Source: a virus
DNA length: 20,807 bases
Direction: 5' to 3' (one strand)
Virus record (IMG/VR): IMGVR_UViG_3300045411_000013
Location: 1 to 20,807 of that record
The translations under genes were made by a program, and so were the position numbers. The first letter of the stretch is position 1, and each line of letters starts with the position of its first letter. Below the pieces are notes generated by a model that searched no databases, was not told the origin of the DNA, and was given only the letters and a program-made list of their open reading frames with translations. This document shows positions 6,469-14,200 of the stretch, one piece after another.

Positions 6469-6859
6469 GAGCCTGTGGAAGACTGAGAAACTATGCGTTG
6501 ACTGCAAACATGCCAACGCGAATTGCCCCATCAACCAGCGGCTTGAGCCCGGCCAACCGTGCGCTTGCTACGAGGCAGCAGCACAATTCCCGGCGAGTCG
6601 AAAGACAACACACGGAGAGCTGATGCAGATGCACCACGAAGCCGAGAACCCGATGAGCGTTCAGGTTGGCGGCGCGCACTACAAGGAGCTGGCCATCCAG
6701 CCGATGGAATACTCGATGGCTAACAAGCTGGACGCATGCCAGCATACCATCATCAAGTACGTGACACGGTTTCGCGCCAAGGGCGGCATCCAGGATCTGG
6801 AAAAGGCCCGGCACTGCCTCGACATGCTGATCGCCTTTGAGAAGAAGGCTGGCAAATGA
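6461..6859 (+). CDS. DUF3310 protein with N-terminal cysteine cluster
   Basis: A 132-aa protein. The C-terminal ~65 residues match DUF3310: YKELAIQPMEYS, HTIIKYVTRFRAKGG, then QDLEKARHCLDMLI. In T7 this domain occurs in gp1.7, a nucleotide kinase needed for sensitivity to dideoxythymidine, so a role in nucleotide metabolism is possible. The N-terminal half is different: C12, C15, C22, C34 and C36 form a spacing that could bind zinc. The start at 6461 overlaps the previous gene by eight bases and has GCGGAG upstream. The stop overlaps the phosphoesterase start (ATGA). The domain call is good; kinase activity is not shown by the sequence. Confidence 0.82.
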   Translation: MHESLWKTEKLCVDCKHANANCPINQRLEPGQPCACYEAAAQFPASRKTTHGELMQMHHEAENPMSVQVGGAHYKELAIQPMEYSMANKLDACQHTIIKYVTRFRAKGGIQDLEKARHCLDMLIAFEKKAGK

Positions 6860-7551
6860 AGCGAACACTAGTGATCAGCGACCTTCATATACCTTGGATG
6901 CATCAAGATGCACTCAACTTCTGCTTGGCAGTAAGAGAAAAGTATAGGCTGGACCAGATCATTAGTGTAGGTGACGAACTCGACTGGGCCAGTGTCTCGT
7001 ACCACGACCACGACCCAGACCTTCCAGGCCCAGGCGACGAACTCAAGATGGCGCTGCCTATAGTCGAGAAGTGGCGCAAGGCTTTCCCGAAGATGCGGCT
7101 GGCCAAGAGCAACCACGGCGACCTGCTGCGGCGCAAGCTGTTTACGCACGGTCTACCGGAGGCGACAGCGCGCACCTACGCGGAGCTATACCGCACGCCT
7201 GGATGGACGTGGCACGACGAGATCGTGGAAGATATGCACGGCGTCCCGCTCATCATTCGCCACGACTTCGGCAGCAATCTAAAGTCTGCACTCGGCAAGG
7301 TTGGCGATGCGTGTATCGCCTACGGACACCGGCATACCTTGTTCGGTGTCCACTACCGGGCGAACCTAAGATACCGCCAATGGGCCATGTGCGCTGGGTG
7401 CCTTATTGACCCGGCCCATAGGGCCTTTGCCTACGGGCGCGGCACACTGGATCGCCCGATGCTCGGCGTTGGAATAGTCGTTGACGGGATGGCCACGCCT
7501 GTTCCGATGTGGACGCGCACCGATGGGCGCTGGATAGGGAAACTGTCGTGA
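6856..7551 (+). CDS. Calcineurin-like metallophosphoesterase
   Basis: A 231-aa binuclear-metal phosphoesterase. The family motifs are in order: D-x-H as DLH (D9, H11), GDELD (D40, D43), NH (N86, H87, reading NHGD rather than GNHE), H136 (IRHDFG) and GHRH (H158, H160). The substrate could be a nucleic acid or nucleotide phosphoester; the sequence does not decide. It is one complete domain with no signal peptide or membrane helix, so it is cytoplasmic. It is coupled to the DUF3310 gene by ATGA and to the next gene by GTGA. Such enzymes are common in phage replication modules. Confidence 0.88.
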   Translation: MKRTLVISDLHIPWMHQDALNFCLAVREKYRLDQIISVGDELDWASVSYHDHDPDLPGPGDELKMALPIVEKWRKAFPKMRLAKSNHGDLLRRKLFTHGLPEATARTYAELYRTPGWTWHDEIVEDMHGVPLIIRHDFGSNLKSALGKVGDACIAYGHRHTLFGVHYRANLRYRQWAMCAGCLIDPAHRAFAYGRGTLDRPMLGVGIVVDGMATPVPMWTRTDGRWIGKLS

Positions 7552-7817
7552 CCGTAGACGAAGCAGTACGTTGGCTTGCCGAACACAAGCCGGGCTATAG
7601 CTGGGAGGTAGCCAACGTCAGCGGGGCTACCTATATCGGCCTGCCGTGCCCTGATGGCGTGATGCTCTATCACAATCTGGCGGCACTACCGATTGACAGG
7701 GCCGCTCAACGAACCCTAGAAATGACAGGAGCCAAGCGTGTTGGAACTAACCCTGCCGATCCCGCCGTCGATAAACGAGATCCACCGGGCAATACGCGGG
7801 AGAAACATATTATCTAA
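7548..7817 (+). CDS. Hypothetical protein, 89 aa, GTG start, long 3' overlap
   Basis: I do not recognise this protein. The GTG at 7548 overlaps the phosphoesterase stop (GTGA) and has AGGGA upstream. An in-frame ATG at 7509 lies inside the phosphoesterase gene. Residues 1-60 look like a small alpha/beta domain (TVDEAVRWLAEHKPGYSWEV, then ATYIGLPCPDGVMLYH). The last 27 codons lie out of frame over the start of the RusA gene, and their translation (Pro-, Asp- and Lys-rich) looks like a read-through tail. The gene may once have ended near 7740. Confidence 0.6.
   Translation: MTVDEAVRWLAEHKPGYSWEVANVSGATYIGLPCPDGVMLYHNLAALPIDRAAQRTLEMTGAKRVGTNPADPAVDKRDPPGNTREKHII
7727..7731 (+). promoter_or_regulatory. 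Ribosome binding site for RusA GTG start
   Basis: AGGAG lies six bases before the GTG at 7738. It favours that start although it lies within the preceding gene. A TTG at 7741 is an alternative. Confidence 0.6.
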
Positions 7818-8103
7818 GACGGCCCGCATCTGGTATCAGGAGTCGGTGCGGTCCATAAAGCAGCAGGCTCAAGGCTGGTTCAGTAACAAACGATTATTCG
7901 TATGTTACCGATACAGCTTCAAGGATAGCCGCCGGAGAGACATCGGGAACTACGAGAAGATACTCAGCGACAGCATTACCAAGGCTGGACTTTGGAAAGA
8001 TGACAGCCAGATTGACAAGCTAACCCTGATCCGTCTACCCACAAACAAAGACTGCCCACAAGTCTACATCGAGATAGAAGAGGTGGCCAATGCGCAGCTT
8101 TAG
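7738..8103 (+). CDS. rusA-like: RusA-family Holliday junction resolvase
   Basis: A 121-aa endonuclease that resolves four-way DNA junctions, useful for debranching replicated phage DNA before packaging. RusA hallmarks are the N-terminal PIPPSIN (8-13) and the acidic core RRDIGNYEKILSDSI...LWKDDSQI, with the likely catalytic residues D68, D78, D88 and D89 and the family Asn at N71. The length is typical. The GTG start has a good ribosome site but overlaps the previous gene by 80 bases in the +1 frame. Its 3' end overlaps the HExxH gene by 14 bases. It works logically with the YqaJ-type exonuclease of the same operon. Confidence 0.88.
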   Translation: MLELTLPIPPSINEIHRAIRGRNILSKTARIWYQESVRSIKQQAQGWFSNKRLFVCYRYSFKDSRRRDIGNYEKILSDSITKAGLWKDDSQIDKLTLIRLPTNKDCPQVYIEIEEVANAQL

Positions 8104-8362
8104 CCTGGAGCTGTCCACCGGCAGATGGCTGGTGGACTACTGTAATAATGACGGGAACTATGGCGTGTGCTACAGGCAGCCGACCATCTGGATCCGCCCT
8201 GATAAGTGCAGCGAAGAGCACTTAGACACCTGTATCCATGAGACGCTACACGCCACGTTCCCGGCAATGACCGAGGCCGAGGTACACCGCGCCGCTGGTG
8301 ACGTGGCTAATGTTCTCTGGGAACTCGGCTGGCGTATGAAGAAGCCGGCTAAGAGCCGTTAG
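8090..8362 (+). CDS. Small HExxH putative zinc metallopeptidase, 90 aa
   Basis: The last gene of the rightward operon. It has the zinc-peptidase motif CIHETLHATFP (HETLH at 50-54), followed by TEAEVHRAA with E62 or E64 as possible third ligand, and a C-terminal helix LWELGWRMKK. Similar tiny HExxH proteins are common in phage replication regions and have no established function. The whole protein is barely longer than the active-site helices, so it may be a minimal zincin or a metal-binding protein without proteolysis. Four Cys residues (18, 27, 40, 48) precede the motif. The start has AGAGGT at 8079-8084 and overlaps RusA by 14 bases. Confidence 0.62.
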   Translation: MRSFSLELSTGRWLVDYCNNDGNYGVCYRQPTIWIRPDKCSEEHLDTCIHETLHATFPAMTEAEVHRAAGDVANVLWELGWRMKKPAKSR

Positions 8363-8367
8363 CTCGC

Positions 8368-8736
8368 TTAGATTGGCGCGCCAGGTATATTCCGTAGCCA
8401 AGCAACAATATGACGGCGCCACCTGTAGCCCACAGCAACCAGGATCGCCGCTGCGGCGGCGTAGATTGCCCAGGTGTTGCTGGCGAGCCATATGTAGGAT
8501 GTTCCGAAGACGATGCAGGCGAGTCCGAGAACCAGGACTTCATCGGCCCAAGTAGCCGCGAAGTTAAAGACTCGCATGGCTGCGGCTCCGATGAGGAGGA
8601 TGGCGCTTGCGACGAGGAAGTAATGCCCGATTCCTGCGATGATTGGCTCTGGCCCTGGGGGTGGCTTGGCCCCAGGGCCGGCGACGAGAGGGCGGCTTGC
8701 GCAGCCTACGAGCAATAGGAGGTAGAGAAGTCGCAT
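8368..8736 (-). CDS. Lipobox protein with three membrane helices, candidate lysis protein
   Basis: A 122-aa protein at the end of the leftward operon. The N-terminus MRLLYLLLLVGCAS has a lipobox (L9-V10-G11-C12), followed by a Gly/Pro-rich segment (residues 19-31), as in Rz1-type outer-membrane spanins. Unlike Rz1, three hydrophobic helices follow (about 38-58, 67-86 and 89-104) and then a basic tail (RWRRH). This combination looks like a spanin lipoprotein head with a holin-like body, but neither activity is shown. It begins one base after the stop of the membrane coiled-coil gene. It could also be an unrelated membrane lipoprotein. Confidence 0.6.
   Translation of the reverse strand: MRLLYLLLLVGCASRPLVAGPGAKPPPGPEPIIAGIGHYFLVASAILLIGAAAMRVFNFAATWADEVLVLGLACIVFGTSYIWLASNTWAIYAAAAAILVAVGYRWRRHIVAWLRNIPGAPI
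8651..8679. other. Strong inverted repeat inside the lipoprotein gene
   Basis: GGCCCTGGGG at 8651-8660 is the exact reverse complement of CCCCAGGGCC at 8670-8679, with a nine-base spacer. The RNA of either strand can form a 10-bp GC-rich hairpin. On the - strand it lies over codons 20-29, which encode the Gly/Pro-rich linker after the lipobox. No U-tract follows on either strand, so it is not a standard terminator. Confidence 0.75.
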
Positions 8737-8737
8737 A

Positions 8738-9097
8738 TTACTTCTTGATCAAGATCTTATCAATCAATACGTCGGCGGCCTTGCTCGGGGTCGGAAGATG
8801 CTCTTGCTGCAAGCAAGTGGATTTAATAGCCTGCGTGTTGGCATTTACGTGGGCGGCCAGCTCCTTGATAGCCGCAGCGGCAACGAGAACAGACTCGTCG
8901 TACCTGTCGGCAAGTTTCTTGAGCTGTTCGGTTCTCCAATCCTCTAGTTTGCGGATGCGGTCGATGGCGTCCTTGAGATCGACCCGTAGGCACTTGATGT
9001 CTTTCTCGTAGTTACGCTGCATGATACGCCACATAAAGGCCACAGCTCCCCCTAGGGTAGCTAGAGCTACGATGATGGTTGTGTCGTCAATGGTCAT
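8738..9097 (-). CDS. Membrane-anchored coiled-coil protein, spanin- or holin-like
   Basis: A 119-aa protein with one N-terminal hydrophobic helix (about 7-26, IIVALATLGGAVAFMW), then a long charged helix (RNYEKDIKCLRVDLKDAIDR onward) likely to be a coiled coil. This is the layout of an inner-membrane spanin (Rz) or a small type II holin. In T7-like phages the gene after the tail fibre is a lysis gene, which supports the idea. The start overlaps the tail-spike stop (ATGA on the - strand) and has GAGGA nine bases upstream. The adjacent downstream gene has a lipobox, as expected for an Rz/Rz1-type pair. The assignment rests on layout, not on sequence similarity I can verify. Confidence 0.55.
   Translation of the reverse strand: MTIDDTTIIVALATLGGAVAFMWRIMQRNYEKDIKCLRVDLKDAIDRIRKLEDWRTEQLKKLADRYDESVLVAAAAIKELAAHVNANTQAIKSTCLQQEHLPTPSKAADVLIDKILIKK
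8747..8756. repeat. 10-base repeat flanking the membrane coiled-coil gene, copy 1
   Basis: GATCAAGATC lies near the 3' end of the gene at 8738-9097, and the same ten bases occur at 9099-9108 just before its start. This copy is embedded in a 12-base perfect palindrome, TCTTGATCAAGA (8743-8754). Confidence 0.5.
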
Positions 9098-11232
9098 GGA
9101 TCAAGATCCTCGACAAACAGGATGAACGTCTGCGACGCCGGGTTGATGGCTCCGACTGTCGGGTTCAGATAAGTCAAGGCCACAGTATTGACGCTGGAAT
9201 CGTGCGCGTAAAACGCAACTTGCACCCCGTTCGGCATTATGCTGTACTGCGGGCGACCCTGCACGCTCGACGTAGGCTTGCATCCGGTGACCGTATATGC
9301 GCTAGCGCCGCCGCTTTGCGCAGGGATCGAAGGCAGGTCGATTGTAGCAGACACCCTAAACTTGAGCTTGCTGTTGACGTTGGTTGGCGTTGCTTGAAAA
9401 TACGTTTCCGTCTCCCAGCCGTTATGGGTGTTGTCTTTAACGGTGTAAGGAGACGCGCCGGTACAGAGCTGTGTAGAGACGTAAGCGAAACGGGTTCCGG
9501 CAACGGCTGCGTTGCTCTCCGCGATGTTGCCAACAACCCGGATATTCTTTATGTGGCTGTCACTCGTCGCAAAGCTGCTGTTCCCAAGCTCGATAGCCTG
9601 TGTAAGCGACGCGGTAGCGCCAGTCCTGCGGATCGTGTTATTAGTCACAGATACGTTGACGCCGTTCAATACCACCATGGTCGATCCGCCGCCGCTTACA
9701 ACCACGTCCTCGAAAAACTCGTTGCCGTGGATATGCACTCCGTCAACGATGTACGACGTTGGTATCGCCTGCTCACCAACAAGAAGCGCCGGAACACCAT
9801 TCTTTCGGTTGGTGACCTTATTGCAAGAAACGAGGATGCTTCCGCAGTTTGCCGCGTCGGTCGTAACCTGCGCCACCTCGATTGCGCAGTCGTAGAAGTC
9901 CGCAACGATGTTCCCAATAACGTTGATATATGAACTTCTCGCTATTGAAATAGCCGCCCGGAATGTGCCGTCGTAAACCGTAGAGCGGTGGTTTTTAATC
10001 TTGTTGAAAGCGATTACGTTATGGCAAGCATCGCCAGAAGCTTGGTATATGGAATGCCGGCTTGCGTTATCGATGGTGTTGTTTACTACGTTAATCCTCG
10101 TGGCTTTCGCCATATGGATTCCATAGCCCTTGCCAGGCACTGACCCGAGAAGGTTTGTCAGGGTGCAACCATCAACAACCCCGTCGTCCCAACTGCCACC
10201 AAGGTTGGCGTTATGGCTGATCCCAACGTTGATGTTTTTAATGACAAGGTTTCGGAAACTTGTTCTGGAAATTGTCTGCCCACTGGCGCATCCGATAGCA
10301 GTTTGCGAGTATGCGGCGTTATTGTCGCCCTCTAACGTCAGGTCTTCGATTGTCAGGTCACTTACCGTTCCAATGAGCTGGAACACATAGGCTCCAGAAG
10401 ATGCACCAGAGAGGAACAGGCGCCCATTTCCGGCAATGCGGATCCGGCTCTTGCCGCTGATCTGGAGGGAGCCAGTCAGTTTGTGGTTGCCCTCGATCCA
10501 CAGGGTCTGTCCCGACGCCAACGCCGTCACCGCCGCCTGTATTGCTGCGGTGTCGTCAGCCACGCCGTCACCAACCGCACCGAAGTCCTTGACGTTGATG
10601 CTGTCCGCAAATCTGGCTGCGAGGCTGCGTGCTGCCGTGCTTCCGGTGGCGGTCACCAACGCGGTGCCCCACGGCCCCATGGCTGCGATGGCATTGGCCA
10701 ACGTGGCGGCACCAACCACCGGCTCCATGGCAGCAGACACCGCCGCGCTAGAAGGCGAGCTTGCAACAGGCTGACCTGTTGTGGCGTCGAACGACAGATT
10801 GCGGCCCTTGCGGTCGTCCAGCGAAGGCAAGGTTGTCTTAGTCGCAGTACCGGCTTCGTCCTCGGGCAGACGCAGTGTTCGGGTTGCCAGCTCCTCAAGC
10901 ACCTGCGCCTGACGCACACCCTTGTCTAAGGCATCCTCAATGCGGTCCTGGTAAAATCCGGTTTCATTAACCAGATCTGTCGTCTGCGTAAAGTCTACGT
11001 CAGCCAGCACGGCTACAGCCAGCCCGTTGCCGGGCGGCGTCACCATCTCGACGTTGCCGCCCGACTCGGTGCCAGCGCCAGTCACAGTGTAGTGAGTCGT
11101 CAGTGTTTGCAGCACACCGTCCACATAGACCTTCAGATCCGTATCCTCAAATATCTTAAAGGTGTACGGGAAGGTGTCGTTAGATCCATTGCCGACGTAG
11201 TCGTGCCGAATTGTAGTGGTCGGAATCGTCAT
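9094..11232 (-). CDS. Tail spike with pectate-lyase-type beta-helix (probable depolymerase)
   Basis: A 712-aa receptor-binding tail protein. Residues 1-~160 resemble the virion-attachment domain of T7-like tail fibres and spikes (YVGNGSNDTFPYTFKIFEDT, later FYQDRIEDALDKGVRQAQ). A linker of small residues follows. INVKDFGAVGDGVADDTAAI (212-231) is the signature opening of a pectate-lyase-type right-handed beta-helix. Repeated turns such as INVVNNTI, NVIGNIV and VSVTNNTIRR continue to about 600. The C-terminal ~100 residues may be a trimerisation or carbohydrate-binding cap. Such spikes usually cleave capsule or O-antigen. The ATG at 11232 has AGGAT upstream. It follows the gp16-like gene as in T7. 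Confidence 0.9.
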   Translation of the reverse strand: MTIPTTTIRHDYVGNGSNDTFPYTFKIFEDTDLKVYVDGVLQTLTTHYTVTGAGTESGGNVEMVTPPGNGLAVAVLADVDFTQTTDLVNETGFYQDRIEDALDKGVRQAQVLEELATRTLRLPEDEAGTATKTTLPSLDDRKGRNLSFDATTGQPVASSPSSAAVSAAMEPVVGAATLANAIAAMGPWGTALVTATGSTAARSLAARFADSINVKDFGAVGDGVADDTAAIQAAVTALASGQTLWIEGNHKLTGSLQISGKSRIRIAGNGRLFLSGASSGAYVFQLIGTVSDLTIEDLTLEGDNNAAYSQTAIGCASGQTISRTSFRNLVIKNINVGISHNANLGGSWDDGVVDGCTLTNLLGSVPGKGYGIHMAKATRINVVNNTIDNASRHSIYQASGDACHNVIAFNKIKNHRSTVYDGTFRAAISIARSSYINVIGNIVADFYDCAIEVAQVTTDAANCGSILVSCNKVTNRKNGVPALLVGEQAIPTSYIVDGVHIHGNEFFEDVVVSGGGSTMVVLNGVNVSVTNNTIRRTGATASLTQAIELGNSSFATSDSHIKNIRVVGNIAESNAAVAGTRFAYVSTQLCTGASPYTVKDNTHNGWETETYFQATPTNVNSKLKFRVSATIDLPSIPAQSGGASAYTVTGCKPTSSVQGRPQYSIMPNGVQVAFYAHDSSVNTVALTYLNPTVGAINPASQTFILFVEDLDP
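9099..9108. repeat. 10-base repeat flanking the membrane coiled-coil gene, copy 2
   Basis: The second GATCAAGATC, inside the last codons of the tail spike and next to the ribosome site of the membrane coiled-coil gene. Confidence 0.5.
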
Positions 11233-11247
11233 GTTGGTATCCTATGC

Positions 11248-11262
11248 ACCCCGTGGGGTTTT
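11248..11262 (+). terminator. Short terminator-like hairpin facing rightward
   Basis: ACCCCGTGGGGT is an inverted repeat followed by TTTT on the + strand. It lies in the 29-base gap between the gp16-like and tail-spike genes. The stem is only four or five pairs, so it would be weak. Because the U-tract is on the + strand, it would stop antisense rather than operon transcription. Confidence 0.3.
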
Positions 11263-14200
11263 CAAGGCGCCTTATATTCCTCGCCGAAGATAGCCTTAAA
11301 CATCAGCTCGAAGTAGTTATCGGCCCCCTCGAAGGCGGCCTTCTCGAACCGCTTCAACTGTGTCGAGGGCAGGCCGGTTGCAGCGCCAGCCACGCCGGTC
11401 GAACGGGTGACGACTTCCTGCCAGCTATCCGAGCGCCATACGTTCCAGAAGTCCATGGCCGGGGTCTTGAGCGGGCCTGCCAAAGTCGCCACACTTTCGG
11501 CTGCACTACGGGCCATAAGCCCCTGAATAGCGTAGCGCAGGAAGATGTTGGGTGACGCGACGGCGTCGATGAAGGCGGCCGACGAGTAGTCGCTCAACGT
11601 CTTCTGCGGATCCTTCTCGTCCTGTGGCTGGAGCACGGCGCTGGCCGCCGCCATCAGGGCGGTGCTGATTCCAAGGGACCAGATAACGGCATAGCAGAAC
11701 TGCCGCTTGTCCCAGCCTGGGTTAGCCGCCCACATGCGGTAGAGCATGTTAGCGTTCTTAATGCCCCACTTAGCTCCAAAAGTATATAGTAATCCCATCT
11801 CCGTGCGGGTAAGAAGCGTCTGTTCCGCCTTCAAGCCGCTGCCCTGCGTGTCGATAACGGCCTTATCAGCTACCCGAACGGCTTCCGCCTGATCAGATCC
11901 GGTGCCGACAGCCTTCATGTACGCGCCATTCCACACCACCAGGTCGGTGAAATACTGGAAGAAGCGCATCGGCAGGCCGGCATACTTGCGCATCTGGTAC
12001 TTGAACTCCGACTCGCCCTTGACGCGGGACGGCATGCGGAAGTCGAGATCCTGGTAGTGCATCCGCTGCCGCATCATCACCGACAGCTTTGACGGCCCAC
12101 GTGCCCATTCCTCGTAGTTAGTGAGCGCCTTTTGCAGCGACGTTACCACACCGCGAGATCCGACATCCTTATGGCCAACGGCCACAACCCAGCCGACAGA
12201 CTGCTTAACCGAAGTCAACATGTTGCCGAGATATACAGCAGACTGGACATTGCGGACGAGAACGCCGGCGGCCTCATCCAGAGTCTTGCGGCTCTTAGCC
12301 GACCCGTCGATGGCCCAGCGCACCTTCTCCCAGAGATCCCGCTGGAAGTCGCCGCCCAGTTTGTTGGTAGCGCCTGCCAATGTCTCGTTGTTCTTGATGA
12401 AGTTTAGGCGCGAGACAACAGGGCGGTAGCCGATGTACTTAGCGTGCGCATAGGCGCTATGCTCCTGCACCTCAATGCTCAGATCGAGCATCTTACCCTC
12501 GACCACATCGACGCGAGCCTTCATCATCGTGGAGTCGATAGCCCCTACGCTGATCTCACCCTTATCTGTTACGAAGTCGGGTATGAAGGCCGCCTCGTTA
12601 TCATACGCCACGCGGACATATCCGCCGGACAGCCTCTTTCCGTTCGGCAGGACGATCTCTTGAGGCGTAACACCCGGCGGGATCGCTACGCCTGACACCA
12701 AAGCGGCATTCTTCTGCTTGGTCCACATGGCGTCAAACTCTGTCCACATGGCCGTGATAAGCCCGATCTCGCCATCAGTCAGCGACCCGATAACGTCGCG
12801 CATGTACTCGTCAGGGCGGGCCACTCCACGCGCCTTCAAGTCTTCGGCCACACGCTGGCGTCCCGTCGTGTTGCCCCAGTGGGCGACACGCATCAGGTTC
12901 TCTTCGCGTTTGGAGGTAAGGCCCTGGATGTTCTCGGTCTTGTCGATAGTCGCACGAAGCGGCTTGATCGCAGCGTTGACCGCCGCCAGCCACGGCTCGA
13001 CAGCGTCACGCGCAGCCGCCTCGCCATTGTTGAGCGGGTCAATAATGAACCGGACCCAGGCATCGCCAAGACCATACGATTGAAGGAACGACCGCATATC
13101 CTGGTGACTGAGAATGAGCCAGCGCGATCCTTTGAGAAGGGCGCTGCGTTCTTTATCCTGCTTGATCGGCTCTTTGACATCAGGAATAGCCGAGACCAGA
13201 GCGCCGATGGTAGCGTCTGTCTCCATCGCCAGCTTTATGCGCGTGTCGGCGTAACTCAGCAGCGTCTCCATCTGGTAGCGGACAATACTGACCTGACCTA
13301 CAGTCCAGTTGTCAGGATCGCCAAAACCCTGTGACGCGAACCAGCGGAACTCACTAGCCATGACACCGGAATACGCCGGATCGTTAGCCATGGCCATAAG
13401 GCGAACGCGGGCGTTGTAGCGCGTCTTAGCGCCAGAGGACATCAGCGCTGCTATGGCATCGCGGATCTCGGCCAGCTCGGTGGTCTTGCCGAACTCGTAG
13501 CCGTTTTCAGCCTGGCGCAACTGGAAGTCGCGGTTCGCATCGACATAGTTGCTGTACTCCTTGTAGTACCCAGCATCCTTGTTGCGGACGAAGTACCGCC
13601 CGCCGATGTCAATACGAAGGCTCTTATCCTCACTGTCCAGAATCTTCCTGATGATGGCGGCTTCCTTAGCCCAGGCCCGCTGAGCATCCGCCAGAGCGGC
13701 AGCCATAGCCTCGGCACCAGCCTCGTCAAGCTTCGCCTGCTGATAGGCCGCAATGTCCTGCCTAGCCAGGGCCGCCTCCGCTCGGTCACGGGCAGCCTCG
13801 GCCAGCGCAACAGCCCGCTTCGGGTCTAGCTGCCGAGACGGCATGCGGTTCACACGAGCCTTGGCCACAGCCGCCAAGAACTCGTAGTCCATCTCAGCGT
13901 TGCGCTTGACCGCCGCCATCGTCTTGGCCCTTACATCTTTAGCACGATCACCAGCAGCGGCTTCGCCAGCTTCTGTCCCCTTGGCCACCAACACAGCCGC
14001 CTCCTCAGTCGCTCGACGCTCCACCGCGGCCAGCTTACCGCGGTACTCGCCAGTACGCTTCAGATCCTCGTACAGCTCGTCGATGCTCTTGCGCACCTCA
14101 CCGCTCAACTCGGTATCGACAACAGACTTGACGGCCGCATCCAAGTCGGCGCCCTGCACCTCTGCCATCATGGCTTCGACACTCGGATAGTCGAACGTGA

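Noticed and set aside
8347-8364. Hairpin GCTAA / TTAGC at the junction of the converging operons
   Set aside because: The stem is only five or six pairs, of which two are G-C plus one possible G-T, and no U-tract follows on either strand, so it is not a convincing terminator.
8374-8383. Palindrome TGGCGCGCCA near the junction
   Set aside because: A ten-base GC-rich palindrome inside the lipoprotein gene is not remarkable and matches no known attachment or origin site.
8738-9097. An Rz1-type gene embedded out of frame within the coiled-coil gene
   Set aside because: No short frame with a signal and lipobox was seen inside. The lipobox gene follows separately at 8736.
9079-9933. A 284-aa + strand frame opposite the tail spike
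   Set aside because: Arg/Val-rich antisense shadow of a beta-helix gene whose repeats are clear on the other strand.
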